Position numbers and translations under genes: made by a program
Notes under the pieces: generated by a model
Told to the model about the DNA's origin: nothing
The model's database searches: none
What the model saw: the letters and a program-made list of their open reading frames with translations, nothing else
Shown: positions 17,849 through 27,085 of the stretch, one piece after another
Numbering within the stretch: the stretch's first letter is position 1
How the letters are laid out: each line of letters begins with the position of its first letter
Assembly: GCF_900107925.1 (NCBI RefSeq)
Contig: NZ_FNUJ01000003.1
Coordinates: 124,001 to 188,000, forward strand
DNA length: 64,000 nt
Direction of reading: 5' to 3'
DNA from: Amycolatopsis pretoriensis
GTDB taxonomy: Bacteria > Actinomycetota > Actinomycetes > Mycobacteriales > Pseudonocardiaceae

Positions 17849-19078
17849 TCACTTCTTGGCGAGCACGAGGTCCAGCGAGTTGCCGTCACTCTTGGCGAAC
17901 GCGCTGATGATGTCGTTGAACGAGCCGCAGTTCTGCAGCGCGGACAGCGAGTAGGTGCCCGACAGCTTGCCGCCCTTGAGCAGGTCGAAGTCGGGACCGG
18001 TGGTCATCTCGCTGGTCGACGGGGTGGTCGTGCCGCACTTCGGGTCGGTGCTGATCGGGATGCCGAACAGGTTGACCGTGGTGAGGAACGTGTCGAACTT
18101 GATGTGCGCCTTGAAGCCGGTGCCGACGAGCTCACCGGTCTGCGGGCCGTTCTGCACGACCTTGACGTCCGAGCTGCCCTGGATGAACCCGAACAGCTTG
18201 AAGTCGGTGTGGGTCGGGTTCAGCTGCAGGCTGCCGGTGAACGTCTTGGCCGACAGGTTGACGTCGGCGTCGAACGAGCCCGTGATCGGCGCGGTGCTGC
18301 CGAGGGACTTCAGCGCCGTCTGGCCGGTGATGCCGAAGGAGTACTTGATGCCCCCGCCCGGCGGGGTCGTGGTGGGCGGGGTGGTCGTCGGCGGCGTGGT
18401 GGTCGGCGGGGTCGTCGTCGGCGGGGTGGTGGTGGGCGGCGTCGTCGTGCCGCCACCGCCGGCGATGGTGATCGTGGCCAGGGTGTTGTTCTGGCCGGCG
18501 TCCTGCGTGCAGGGCGCGTCGATCGTGCCGTCCGGCGTGATGCCGGTGACCGAGCCGTCGGCCTTGCGCGGGGTGACCTTGAGGTTCAGGTCGCCGACGG
18601 TGATCTTCGCCTGGCCGGCCTGGGTGAACGTCAGCGACGGCGTCTTGCCCGCCGCGTTGATGTTCAGCTCACCCGAGGCCGGGATGTTCGTCTTCTCCAG
18701 CGTGATCGGGACGTTGACCGGCAGGTTGAGGCTCGGTGCGGCCACCGTCGCGGCGGCGGTCGCGGTGCCCTCGATCGTGGTGGCCCCGATCAGGCTCAGG
18801 CCGGCGACGGTGTCGGCGTTGATCGTGGACACCGCCCGGATGTCGAACGCGCCGGTCGGCTGCCCGGTGTTCACCGTGGTCGGCAGGTCGGTGTTGATCA
18901 CCACCTTCAGCGACTGGGACCCCACCAGCGGGAGCGTGCAGTGGTAGTTCAGCGTCAGCGAGATCGGGTCGGCCGCGCTGGCCTGCGCCCCGACGACCAG
19001 CGCGGTGGCGACGAGCCCCACCGCGCCCACGGCCGCGGCGGCCGCGACCGTCTTCTTCTTGCCTCTTGGGTGACTCAC
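17849..19078 (-). CDS. Secreted DUF6801-like protein with Pro/Thr linker
   Basis: 409 residues from a GTG at 19078 (RBS ggaagga). Signal sequence with Lys-rich start (GKKKTVAAAAAVGAVGLVATAL). N-terminal block ISLTLNYHCTLPLVGSQSL, Cys block (IDAPCTQDAGQNN), then a short TTPPTTTPP-type linker of five to six units (about residues 205-237), then the C-terminal module with VQNGPQTGELVGTGFKAH and NCGSFNDIISAFAKSDGNSL. Close paralogue of the downstream gene, with the linker between the two modules where the TTEP repeat sits in 46421-47983. Likely a cell-wall-spanning protein. Confidence 0.86.
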   Translation of the reverse strand: MSHPRGKKKTVAAAAAVGAVGLVATALVVGAQASAADPISLTLNYHCTLPLVGSQSLKVVINTDLPTTVNTGQPTGAFDIRAVSTINADTVAGLSLIGATTIEGTATAAATVAAPSLNLPVNVPITLEKTNIPASGELNINAAGKTPSLTFTQAGQAKITVGDLNLKVTPRKADGSVTGITPDGTIDAPCTQDAGQNNTLATITIAGGGGTTTPPTTTPPTTTPPTTTPPTTTPPTTTPPGGGIKYSFGITGQTALKSLGSTAPITGSFDADVNLSAKTFTGSLQLNPTHTDFKLFGFIQGSSDVKVVQNGPQTGELVGTGFKAHIKFDTFLTTVNLFGIPISTDPKCGTTTPSTSEMTTGPDFDLLKGGKLSGTYSLSALQNCGSFNDIISAFAKSDGNSLDLVLAKK

Positions 19079-19396
19079 GATGGTCCTTCCGTGTATCAAC
19101 AGTGATACGAAACGGCCCGCGCTATTCGAGAATCGCGACCGATCCGTAAGCTAACGAGCGCGGATAGCGCCGATCAAGGCCTTTCGGTGAAAAGTCCACA
19201 CGGGCACCGCAAATTGTCACCCCGGCACGCCACCCGGGCGGGGTTCCTAGCAGCCCCGGGAAGGTTTTCCCAGCACAGGGCCGTCGCCGAAGCGCTGACG
19301 AGCGTGACAAACACCGCTCCCGAAATGTTGACGCGCGTGCCAATCGGCCATTCCCGTCTTGCTCGGGCGCGACCGCGCCGCGTAGCTTCGAAACCC
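19079..19396. other. 318-bp divergent intergenic region
   Basis: No supported gene. It separates the minus-strand DUF6801 gene from the plus-strand lipoprotein gene. It holds a TTGTCAC box at 19214-19220, a TGACAA at about 19303, and lower GC than its surroundings. It is probably two back-to-back promoters. Confidence 0.5.
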
Positions 19397-19960
19397 ATGA
19401 AAAGAATGCACAGCGCGGTGCTCGCAATGGCGGCGGCCGCGCTTCTGTCGTGCTCCGCGTGCGGGTCGGACGCCCCGGCCGACCCCGGCCGGCACGCCGA
19501 TCCCGCGGCGCTGGCCTGGGTCGACAAGGTGTGCACCGGGGTGGCTTCGGGCTCGGCGAAGCTGTCGCAGCCGCCGGCCGTCGACGACGCCGACCCGGTG
19601 AAGACCCGGGACGCCATGGTCGACTTCCTGGGCCGCCTGGGTTCCGCGCTCGACGACATGGCGGGCGGCCTGCGCACCGCCGGCGTCCCGCCCGTCCCGG
19701 ATGGACAGTCCGCTGTGGACAAGGCGACCGGCAACCTCACCGAGACGAAGACCAAGCTCGCCGAGACGAAGTCCAAGATGGAGCAGGCGAAGGTGACCGA
19801 CCAGCCGAGCCTGCGCAAGGTCATCTCCGACGCCGACGCGACCATGGGCCAGCTCGCCGATCCGGAAGGGCCGATCAAGGACCTCAAGGCGAACCCCGAG
19901 CTGAACCTGGCCTTCAGCGAGTCCGCGACCTGCAAGCGCGTCTACGGGACGGGCTCGTGA
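19397..19960 (+). CDS. Lipoprotein, coiled-coil
   Basis: 187 residues from the ATG at 19397. Signal peptide with a lipobox-like LLSC (Cys19), then SACGSD. The mature part is helical with heptad-like Lys/Thr/Glu runs (TETKTKLAETKSKMEQAK) and two later Cys. It resembles small extracellular lipoproteins of mycobacteria and nocardioforms but no named family is certain. Its TGA overlaps the GTG start of the lipase gene (GTGA), so the two are a translationally coupled pair. Confidence 0.8.
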   Translation: MKRMHSAVLAMAAAALLSCSACGSDAPADPGRHADPAALAWVDKVCTGVASGSAKLSQPPAVDDADPVKTRDAMVDFLGRLGSALDDMAGGLRTAGVPPVPDGQSAVDKATGNLTETKTKLAETKSKMEQAKVTDQPSLRKVISDADATMGQLADPEGPIKDLKANPELNLAFSESATCKRVYGTGS

Positions 19961-21144
19961 CGGCCCGCCGCGTGCTGGCCGTCTTAATCGCGCTGGCGCT
20001 CGCCGGCGTGTTCGCGCCCGCGGCGGCGTCGGCGGCCCCGGCACCCGGTCCGGCCGACGACTCGTTCTACACGCCGCCGTCGCCGCTGCCCGCGGGCAAA
20101 CCCGGCGACGTCCTCCGCTGGCGGCCGTCGAACGCGGGCCCGCGCCAGGCGTCCGTCGACGCGTGGCAGGTGATGTACCTGTCCACGAACGCGCTCGGGC
20201 AGCCCGACGCCGTCACCGGAACCGTGCTGGTGCCGAAGAACGCCGACCGCGCGACGGCGCCGATCGTCTCGTTCGACCCCGGCACGCACGGGCCCGCGTT
20301 CGGCTGCACGCCGTCGAAGATGATCGACATCGGCGCGTTCTACGAACAGCCCGGCCTCGACGACCTCCTGGACGCGGGGTACGCCGTCACCGTCCCGGAC
20401 TACGAGGGCTACCAGAGCGCGCCGAAGACGACGTACGTCGTGGGGCGTTCCGAAGGACCGGCGGTGATCGACGGGGTCCGCGCGGCCCAGCGGCTGCCCG
20501 CGGCGGGGCTGTCCACGACGGCGAAGGTCGTCTTCCGCGGCTACTCCCAGGGTGGCGGCGCCGCGGCGTGGGCCGGGGAGCTGCAGCCGACGTACGCGCC
20601 GGAGCTGAACCTCGTCGGTATCGCGGCCGGCGGCGTGCCCGCCGACCTCGTCCAGGTGACGCTGCAGCTCGACGGCAAGTTCGGGTTCGGCGTGTTCGCC
20701 TACGCCCTGCTCGGCCTCGACCAGGCCTACCCGGAGCTGCAGCTGGACTCGTTCCTGAGCGACAACGGCCGCGCGAAACTCGCCGAAATGAAGCAGAGCG
20801 CGTGCACGTTCGAGCTGCTCACGACGTACGCGAACCAGAAGATCGCGGACTACACGACCGGCCCGGGCTACATCAAGCCCGCGTGGGTCGCGCGGCTGAA
20901 CGAGAACAAGCTCGGCGGCAGCCCGCCTCGCGTGCCCGTGTTCGAGTACCACGCGACCGGCGACCAGCTGGTGCAGTTCGCGCAGGCCGACAGCCTGCAC
21001 AAGGCGTACTGCGCGGCCGGGGTGGCGGTGACGTGGAAGACCTACGACACCGACCACATCACGCTGGTCTACACCGGCAACGCCGACGTCCTGGCGTTCG
21101 TCAAGGACCGGATCGCCGGGAAGCCGGCGACGCCGAACTGCTGA
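19957..21144 (+). CDS. Secretory lipase (LIP family)
   Basis: 395 residues, GTG start overlapping the lipoprotein stop. Signal peptide VTARRVLAVLIALALAGVFA...ASAAP. Alpha/beta hydrolase of the secretory lipase family: VSFDPGTHGPAFGC (oxyanion region), VTVPDYEGYQSA, nucleophile elbow FRGYSQGGGAAAW, Asp region HATGDQLVQFA and His in YDTDHITLVY. Several Cys may form disulfides (FGCTPSK, SACTFE, TPNC). It would hydrolyse acylglycerols or other esters outside the cell. The coupled lipoprotein may tether or chaperone it (inference). Confidence 0.92.
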   Translation: MTARRVLAVLIALALAGVFAPAAASAAPAPGPADDSFYTPPSPLPAGKPGDVLRWRPSNAGPRQASVDAWQVMYLSTNALGQPDAVTGTVLVPKNADRATAPIVSFDPGTHGPAFGCTPSKMIDIGAFYEQPGLDDLLDAGYAVTVPDYEGYQSAPKTTYVVGRSEGPAVIDGVRAAQRLPAAGLSTTAKVVFRGYSQGGGAAAWAGELQPTYAPELNLVGIAAGGVPADLVQVTLQLDGKFGFGVFAYALLGLDQAYPELQLDSFLSDNGRAKLAEMKQSACTFELLTTYANQKIADYTTGPGYIKPAWVARLNENKLGGSPPRVPVFEYHATGDQLVQFAQADSLHKAYCAAGVAVTWKTYDTDHITLVYTGNADVLAFVKDRIAGKPATPNC

Positions 21145-21735
21145 TCAGCGGTTCGGCCGGCCGTGCGGGTGCTGGTGCTGCCACGAGCTGACCACCGAGC
21201 TCACGTACTGCTGCCACTGGTCTTCGGCCGGCGGCGCCGACGTCGTGGGGTTCGCGGGCTTGCGCCCCGCGGCGGCCGGCGGGTTCGTGGTCCGGACCGG
21301 CGAGTCGCGCACCTTCGCGGTGAGCGGCGGCGCCTCCGCGGTGGCGCTCATCGTCTCCACCGCGTCGCTCGAGGCCGGCGGCGCGGCGGGGGCGGTCGCG
21401 CCCGGCGGCGGCGTGGCCGTCCCGCCCACCTGCTGCGGCTGGAAGAGCACGACGGCGGCCAGCCCGAGCGCGACGGCGGCACCGGCGGCCAGGACGTAGG
21501 GCTTGGTGCGCCGGGACTCGGCGGGCGGCGCTTCGAGCGGGCGCTCGTCGTCGGGTTCCGGGGCCGCGAGCTCGGCGTCGAGGATGGCCAGCGGATCGGG
21601 CTTCGGTTCGGGCGCGGGTTCTTCCCTGGCGAGCATCTCGTCGAGGTCACCGCGGATCATCAGCGGTTTCGTCTGCGAGAGGTTCACCAGCTCGGCGACC
21701 GAGGGGATGTCACCCTCACCGCCCGTGCGTGCCAT
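21145..21735 (-). CDS. Single-pass membrane protein with acidic cytoplasmic part
   Basis: 196 residues from the ATG at 21735 (RBS ggagg). Acidic N-terminal region (about 1-80, rich in Asp/Glu/Pro), one membrane helix (PYVLAAGAAVALGLAAVVLF, about 84-104), then a Pro/Ala/Thr-rich outer part and a short C-terminal patch, EDQWQQYVSSVVSSWQHQH. Type II topology. The family is not recognised. It is divergent from the GtrA-like gene with only 40 bp between starts. Confidence 0.75.
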   Translation of the reverse strand: MARTGGEGDIPSVAELVNLSQTKPLMIRGDLDEMLAREEPAPEPKPDPLAILDAELAAPEPDDERPLEAPPAESRRTKPYVLAAGAAVALGLAAVVLFQPQQVGGTATPPPGATAPAAPPASSDAVETMSATAEAPPLTAKVRDSPVRTTNPPAAAGRKPANPTTSAPPAEDQWQQYVSSVVSSWQHQHPHGRPNR

Positions 21736-21775
21736 CGAAAGACCTCCACCCTGTCGGCGTCTCCCTGGAGGAACC

Positions 21776-22303
21776 ATGCCGCGAGAGCTGCTCCGCTTCG
21801 CCGTCGTCGGCCTGGCCGCGTACGGGGTCACCCTACTGGGCGACTACAGCCTGAAGCTCACCGTGTTCCGCGAGAAACCGGTGACGGCCCTTTTCTGCGC
21901 GACGGTGGCCTCGACGGCGTTCGCGTACCTGCTGTCCCGCCGCTGGTCGTTCGCCGGCCGCGGCGGCCACCACCGCGTCCGCGAGGCGGCACTGTTCTTC
22001 GTGGTCAACGCTGGTGCGGTGGCGGTGAACCTGGTGCCGCCGCTGGTGTCGCGGTACGTCCTGCACCTGTCCGTCCCCCATGTGAGCTTCGTGGCGCAGG
22101 AGGTCGCTGACTTCGTGGCGGGGATGGTGCTGGGGACGTTGTCCGGGACGGCGTTCCGCTGGTACGGCTACCGCCGGTGGGTTTTCCCCCGGTCAGCGCC
22201 ACCAGTGGGCGTCCCCCAGGTCGGTGAACCCGAGCTTGTCGTAGAGCGGCTTGCCCGACCGCGAGGCGCTCAGCGTGACGGGGAGATCGTCGAAGTGCCG
22301 TAG
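21776..22303 (+). CDS. GtrA-like membrane protein
   Basis: 175 residues, ATG at 21776 with cctggagg upstream. Four membrane segments, with LLRFAVVGLAAYGVTLLGDY at the start, VTALFCATVASTAFAYLLSRRWSF, and a final FVAGMVLGTLSGTAFRWYGYRRWVF. This is the GtrA/DPMS-associated family, thought to help move polyprenyl-linked sugars across the membrane. The family core ends near residue 142; the remaining 30 or so residues read 111 bp into the convergent GNAT gene. Confidence 0.85.
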   Translation: MPRELLRFAVVGLAAYGVTLLGDYSLKLTVFREKPVTALFCATVASTAFAYLLSRRWSFAGRGGHHRVREAALFFVVNAGAVAVNLVPPLVSRYVLHLSVPHVSFVAQEVADFVAGMVLGTLSGTAFRWYGYRRWVFPRSAPPVGVPQVGEPELVVERLARPRGAQRDGEIVEVP

Positions 22304-22888
22304 GACGGCGTGCATGAGGGCGCGGCCGACGCCTTTGGAGCGGTGCTCGGGCATCGTCGTGACCCAGTAGGCGCCGCCGACTCCGCCGTGGGCCATGGTG
22401 AAGCAGGCGCCTTCGTCGCCTTTGCGGAAGAAGGCTTGGCTTAGTAGTTCGTCAGGGAAGACCTGGCCGGGCTCGGCCGGTTGGTACTCCTCCAGCGGGA
22501 AGCCGCGGACGATGACGTCTTCGGCTTTCCGCAGTTCAGCGACGGTTTCGACGCGGGTGACGGCGGGTTCGTCCGGCACCGGCCCGGGTTCCCGGACCAT
22601 GACGGGCAGCAAGCGGGGCGCCATGCCGAGGTCGCTCAGGTCGACCGTCCGCCAGGGGTCTTCGACAACGACGGTCCGGCCGTTTTCCCGGTACTCGCGA
22701 GCCAGCGCGGCGACTTCGGCGTGGTCCGGCGTGTCGGTCCGCACCATGATCCGGACCCGGCGGCCGTCGATGACGGTGCAGGTGGAGGTCTCGCGGACGA
22801 CGTCGCCGCGGGCGTTCGCCAGGGTGGTCCACATGGCCACGGCGTTGTCGCAGGCCTGCCGACGGCGCTCGGTGAGCAATCCGGTCAT
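22193..22888 (-). CDS. GNAT-family N-acetyltransferase
   Basis: 231 residues. The C-terminal half (about 110-231) is a GNAT domain: acetyl-CoA site TTMPEHRSKGVGRALMHAVL (the R/Q-x-x-G-x-G/A pattern) and the final strand LYDKLGFTDLGDAHWW. The N-terminal half lacks a full acetyl-CoA motif and may be a degenerate second GNAT fold (VRIMVRTDTPDHAEVAALAREY). The substrate is unknown. The gene overlaps the 3' end of the convergent GtrA-like gene. Confidence 0.88.
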   Translation of the reverse strand: MTGLLTERRRQACDNAVAMWTTLANARGDVVRETSTCTVIDGRRVRIMVRTDTPDHAEVAALAREYRENGRTVVVEDPWRTVDLSDLGMAPRLLPVMVREPGPVPDEPAVTRVETVAELRKAEDVIVRGFPLEEYQPAEPGQVFPDELLSQAFFRKGDEGACFTMAHGGVGGAYWVTTMPEHRSKGVGRALMHAVLRHFDDLPVTLSASRSGKPLYDKLGFTDLGDAHWWR

Positions 22889-22993
22889 GCCGGGCAGCTT
22901 AGGGGCGAAGTGGATCTACCCCCAGAGCCAATCCGGCCGGCCCGGACCAGGCCACTTCGCGTCGGAACCCCGCTACCCGACGACCCGCGCCGC

Positions 22994-24187
22994 TCACTCC
23001 CCGCCCGGCAACGCCCGTTCCGCCAGCAACGCCAGCTCCATCCGCAGCCGCTCCCCCGGATCGTCCAACCGCGACCCGAACAGCTCCCCCAGCTTCTTCA
23101 ACCGCGCCCGGACCGTCTGCGGGTGCAGCTCCAACAGCCGCCCCAGCTCCGGTGCGCTCCCGCGGGTCCGGACCAACGCCAGCAACGTCTCCGCCAACTG
23201 CTCGCGCCGCCGCTCGGGCAGCCCCGACAACGGGGCCAGTGTCGCCGATGCCAGCTGGGACACCAGGAACTCGTCCGCCAGCAGCAGCAACGTCGTCAGG
23301 TGGTCGCGGCACCACACCACCGGCCCCGGGTTGTCCAGCAACCCACGCGCCGACAACTCCAGGGCGCGGCGGGCCACCCGGAACGATTCGGGGACCGCCG
23401 CCGGGGGCACCAGCGGGCCGACCGCCGCCGTCCAGCCGGCCGGCAACCCCACCAAGCCCGCCAGGTCCGGGTCCGGGGCCGGGGTCAGCGCCGCCGGCGG
23501 GTCGCCCGACGGGTCGGCCGGGACGTGCTCCGGCAGCAGCCCCGGCGGGAACTCCGGGGCGCCCGGCAACGCGCGGAACGCCACCGCCGCCAGCCGAGCC
23601 GGCACCGGCAGTCCCGAAGCCGCGATCAGACCGTCCACTTCGGCCGGTGTGCGGCCGCCGAGCAGGGCGCGCAGCAGGCGGCGGTGCCGCTCGCCCGTGC
23701 CGGTCATCGCCGCTTCGGCCGCGCGGTAGCCCTCGGAGATTGCCGCCATCGACGTCTCGACGTCGGCGAACATGCCCTCGGCCGCGCCGTACAGGACGTC
23801 GCCCGACAGGCCCGCTTCCCGGGCGATGTCGGCGATCCAGCGCCACGTCACCCGGCTCGACACGCGCACCGCCGCCTGCGCCGCCTCGCGGCTCAGGCCA
23901 TTGTGGAACGCCTCACGCCCGTGCCCGCGGAACTCGGCCAGCCGGTCGGCCTGCCACAGCGCGGGCGTGCCGACGCGGTCGATGTCCCGCTCGATCCCGC
24001 GCCGCGTCTGCTCGATCGCCGCGACGCGCGTGGGTCCCCGGCCGAAACTCCCGGAATATTCCGGAATCTCGGCGGCGATGCCGTCGACGCAGGCCCGCGC
24101 GATCTCCGGGATCCGCGGGCGCACCGCGTCGCCGAGCTCGTGCGGCAGCCGGGCCCACACCGAGCCGTCCGAAGCAGGAGAACGCAT
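22994..24187 (-). CDS. PucR-family regulator (paralogue 1)
   Basis: 397 residues. N-terminal helical sensory domain of the RsbRD type (about 8-165, LPHELGDAVRPRIPEIA... FADVETSMAAISEGYRAAEAAM), a middle linker domain, and a C-terminal PucR helix-turn-helix (about 330-390, APELGRLLELHPQTVRARLKKLGELFG). It shares this layout with the three plus-strand paralogues at 24386, 27086 and 28467 and is the most divergent of them; it faces paralogue 2 across 198 bp. Each probably binds DNA in response to an unknown signal. Confidence 0.9.
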   Translation of the reverse strand: MRSPASDGSVWARLPHELGDAVRPRIPEIARACVDGIAAEIPEYSGSFGRGPTRVAAIEQTRRGIERDIDRVGTPALWQADRLAEFRGHGREAFHNGLSREAAQAAVRVSSRVTWRWIADIAREAGLSGDVLYGAAEGMFADVETSMAAISEGYRAAEAAMTGTGERHRRLLRALLGGRTPAEVDGLIAASGLPVPARLAAVAFRALPGAPEFPPGLLPEHVPADPSGDPPAALTPAPDPDLAGLVGLPAGWTAAVGPLVPPAAVPESFRVARRALELSARGLLDNPGPVVWCRDHLTTLLLLADEFLVSQLASATLAPLSGLPERRREQLAETLLALVRTRGSAPELGRLLELHPQTVRARLKKLGELFGSRLDDPGERLRMELALLAERALPGGE

Positions 24188-24385
24188 GGGGAATTCGGTC
24201 CTCCACCGGGATTAATCGACACTCGGAATTGGCCCCCACCACCTGACACGGAGCGTAGGACGCCCACCCGTCCGTGTCAAAAGGACGTCATCCCGTCACC
24301 CTTTCCGGGAACACCTCGTTGATTTTTCAGTGACACAACCGTCGGATACGCTCTGCTCCGCCCGGACCGACTCGAAGGGGGATCG

Positions 24386-25594
24386 GTGGTCGAGTACCGC
24401 AGCTTCCGCCTGCTGGCCTCGCTGCCGCGCGCGCTCGGCGCGGGCCTGCGTCCGCACGTCGGGCGCGCCGCGGCCGCGATGATCCAGGAGGTCCAGCGCA
24501 CGGTCCCGGCCTACGGCCAGCCGCTCAAGGGCGTGTTCGGAAAAGTCCTGGTCAAGAGCGTCGAGTACGCCGTGCAGCACTGCGTCGACTCGATGGGCGA
24601 ACCGGGCCTGGCCCACGACCACTGGATCGACTTCTACCGGGGCCGCGGCCGCATCGAGTTCACCGAGGGCCGCAGCCTCGACGCGCTGCAGGACAGCGCC
24701 ACCATCGGGGCCCGGGTGGCCTGGCGGGCGATGCACCCCGGCGTCGTCGCGGCCGGCGTCGACCCGGCCGTCATCTCGGTCGCCGCGGAGGCCATCTTCG
24801 CCTACGTCGACGAGCTCTGCGCCACCGCGATCGAGGGTTACCAGCGGGCGCAGACCGAGGCCGAGGGCGCCGTCCCGGTCCGGCGCCGGCGCCTGCTGGA
24901 GCTGATCGTCCAAGGCCCCGAAGGCGCCGCGACCAGCATCGCCGAGCTGGCGGGCGGGGCCGGCTGGCCACTGCCCGAGACCGCCGCGATGGTCGCGCTC
25001 GAACGCGGCCCGGACGCCGCCGGCTTCCCCGCCGACCTGCTCGGCGACGGTGTCCTGGCCGACCTCGACGGGCCCGAGCCGCACCTGCTGACCCGCGACC
25101 CGGACGCCGATCTCGGGCCACTGGAGGCCAAGCTCGACGGCTGGCGGGCGGCGGTGTCGCCCACCGTGCCGCTCGCCGACGCCCCGGCCGCGCTGCGCAC
25201 CGCCCGCCGGGCGCTGCTGCTGTCCGGGCCCGACGTCCCCGGCCCGATCATCTGGTGCCGCGACCACCTGGCCACGCTCTGGCTGCTCGCGGAGGACTTC
25301 CTGGCCGCCGAGCTGGCGCGCCAGAGCCTCGACCCGTTCGCCTCCCTGAGCGAGAAGCAGCGCGACCGGCTCGGCGAGACGCTGCTGGCCTGGCTGGAGA
25401 CGCGTGGCGGGGCGCCGGAGATCGCGCAGCGCCTCGGCGTCCACCCGCAGACCGTGCGCAACCGGCTGCGGCAGCTCGAGGAGCTCTTCGGCGACCGGCT
25501 CAAGGACGCCGACGACCGCCTCGGCATGCAGCTGGCGCTGCGGGCTCAGCGGCTCATGCGCGCGCACCGGCCGGACGGTGAGCGGGAGCGCTGA
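24386..25594 (+). CDS. PucR-family regulator (paralogue 2)
   Basis: 402 residues from a GTG at 24386 (RBS aaggggg). N-terminal domain LPRALGAGLRPHVGRAAAAMIQEV with the paralogue-specific blocks RIEFTEGRSLDALQ and AEAIFAYVDELCA, middle region with CRDHLATLWLLAEDFLAAELA, and C-terminal HTH APEIAQRLGVHPQTVRNRLRQLEELFGDRL. Closest to the 27086 and 28467 genes. Such regulators usually act on neighbouring catabolic or lipid genes. Confidence 0.91.
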   Translation: MVEYRSFRLLASLPRALGAGLRPHVGRAAAAMIQEVQRTVPAYGQPLKGVFGKVLVKSVEYAVQHCVDSMGEPGLAHDHWIDFYRGRGRIEFTEGRSLDALQDSATIGARVAWRAMHPGVVAAGVDPAVISVAAEAIFAYVDELCATAIEGYQRAQTEAEGAVPVRRRRLLELIVQGPEGAATSIAELAGGAGWPLPETAAMVALERGPDAAGFPADLLGDGVLADLDGPEPHLLTRDPDADLGPLEAKLDGWRAAVSPTVPLADAPAALRTARRALLLSGPDVPGPIIWCRDHLATLWLLAEDFLAAELARQSLDPFASLSEKQRDRLGETLLAWLETRGGAPEIAQRLGVHPQTVRNRLRQLEELFGDRLKDADDRLGMQLALRAQRLMRAHRPDGERER

Positions 25595-25931
25595 GGGCGC
25601 GGTCGAGCGCGCGCACCGGCACGGGCAGCACGCGCCGCCACGGGCGCCGCACCGGCCGCGGTGGCCGGGGCTCTCGCGAATAGGGGTGGAAACTCGCGCG
25701 GCACGACATCAGCGCGTCCGGTGCGTCATTGCGACCATGCCTTCGAGGAATACGCGGATACCGGCGGAATGTCGATACGCATAACCGGGTGAACCGGGAA
25801 AACCCGCACCCGCGATCGCCTTTCGGCGGCCGTTCTTGTCACCCGCACCCGCATTCCCGCGAAGTGGCGTGCGACACATCCGGCGCGAGTAGTCGGATGC
25901 CCTATTTTCGGCTCGCGAGAAAGGGCTCCCG
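25595..25931. other. 337-bp intergenic region with a TTGTCAC box
   Basis: No supported gene; short ORFs here have no RBS or gene-like codon use. GC drops in the right half. A TTGTCACCCGC element lies at 25836-25846, 86 bp ahead of the hydrolase start, the same sequence as the one at 26874. Probably the hydrolase promoter. Confidence 0.5.
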
Positions 25932-26855
25932 ATGACACTCGAGACGCACACCTTGACCCTCCACGGCCGCCGCATCCGGCTGCACGAGCACCTGCCCGCG
26001 GCGGGTGCGCGCGACGAAGCGATCGTGCTGCTGCACGGGATCGCGGGCAGCGTGGAGACCTGGACACCGCTGCTGAAGCGGTGCGAATCGCTCGGCGAAC
26101 GCGTGCTGGCACTCGACCTGCCCGGCCACGGCGAATCCGAAGCACCGCGCACGGACTACGGTCTCGGCGCGCTGGCGAGCACCGTGCGGGACGTGCTGGC
26201 GGTGTCCGGTGTGCGGCACGCGACCGTCGTCGGGCACTCGCTCGGCGGCGGCGTCGCGCTGCAGTTCGCCTACCAGTTCCCGGAAATGTGCGACCGGCTC
26301 GTCCTGGTCGCCAGCGCCGGGCTCGGCCCGGAGGTGAGCCCGGTGCTGCGCGCGACGGCGTTGCCGGGCGCCCGGGCCGTCGTGGCCTGCGCGGTGAACC
26401 GCGGCACGCTCGCGATCGCGCGTGCCGCGGCCCGGCTCGGACGCCGGCTGGGTGGATCGTTGAAAACTGAAACACGTGAGCTGGCAAGGCATTTCGGCTC
26501 GCTCGCCGACCCGGCCCGGCGGCGGGCGTTCTTCGCCATCGCGCGCAGCCTGATCGACCTGCGCGGCCAGCGCGCGAGCGCGCTGGAGAAGCTCTACCTG
26601 GCGGAAGCCGTGCCGGTGCTGCTGGTCTGGGGCGCGCGCGACCCGCTCATCCCCGCCGCGCACGGCCGCCGGGCCGCCGAGCTGCTGCCGAACAGCCGCT
26701 TGACCGTGCGAGAAAACATGAAACACTTTCCGCACGTGGCCGATCCGGACGGGTTCCGCCTGCTCCTGCACGAGTTCGTCACCACGACGGAACCCGCGCG
26801 GCTCACGCTCGACGACGTCGTCGCACGGCTGAGCGCCGGGCTGTCGGCCCCGTGA
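25932..26855 (+). CDS. Alpha/beta hydrolase
   Basis: 307 residues, ATG at 25932 with RBS gaaaggg. Classical fold: VLLHGIAGSVETW (oxyanion), LDLPGHGESEAP, nucleophile elbow VVGHSLGGGVALQFA, Asp in VWGARDPLIPAAHG and His in ENMKHFPHVADP. A meta-cleavage-product hydrolase or lipase-like member; the substrate is not certain. It sits between PucR paralogues 2 and 3 and upstream of the acyl-ligase/PKS block, so a role in lipid or ester turnover under PucR control is plausible (inference). Confidence 0.9.
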   Translation: MTLETHTLTLHGRRIRLHEHLPAAGARDEAIVLLHGIAGSVETWTPLLKRCESLGERVLALDLPGHGESEAPRTDYGLGALASTVRDVLAVSGVRHATVVGHSLGGGVALQFAYQFPEMCDRLVLVASAGLGPEVSPVLRATALPGARAVVACAVNRGTLAIARAAARLGRRLGGSLKTETRELARHFGSLADPARRRAFFAIARSLIDLRGQRASALEKLYLAEAVPVLLVWGARDPLIPAAHGRRAAELLPNSRLTVRENMKHFPHVADPDGFRLLLHEFVTTTEPARLTLDDVVARLSAGLSAP

Positions 26856-26873
26856 AAACACCCCACGGAAAAG

Positions 26874-26886
26874 TTGTCACCCGCGC
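26874..26886 (+). promoter_or_regulatory. TTGTCAC-CCGC element before PucR paralogue 3
   Basis: TTGTCACCCGCGC at 26874-26886, with a second half-like tgtcacc near 26922 and a TTGACAC at about 26981, in the 230-bp gap before the PucR gene at 27086. It belongs to a recurring motif seen at several promoters of this window (see findings). Confidence 0.4.
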
Positions 26887-27085
26887 ACCATCCGCCCGAA
26901 GCGGAAGTGTCACCTCTCATCGCGCGCTTCCACCCGTTCGGGTGTAGTCCGGACGGGTTACCGCAAAGTCAGCGGAGAACCCGTTGACACTGCGGTTCGC
27001 GCGAAATTATGTTGCCTGAGCCACAAAATCCGGACCGGCTTCGACGACGAAGAGGCCAGTTTTGTTGCCAGCAAGGATAAAACAC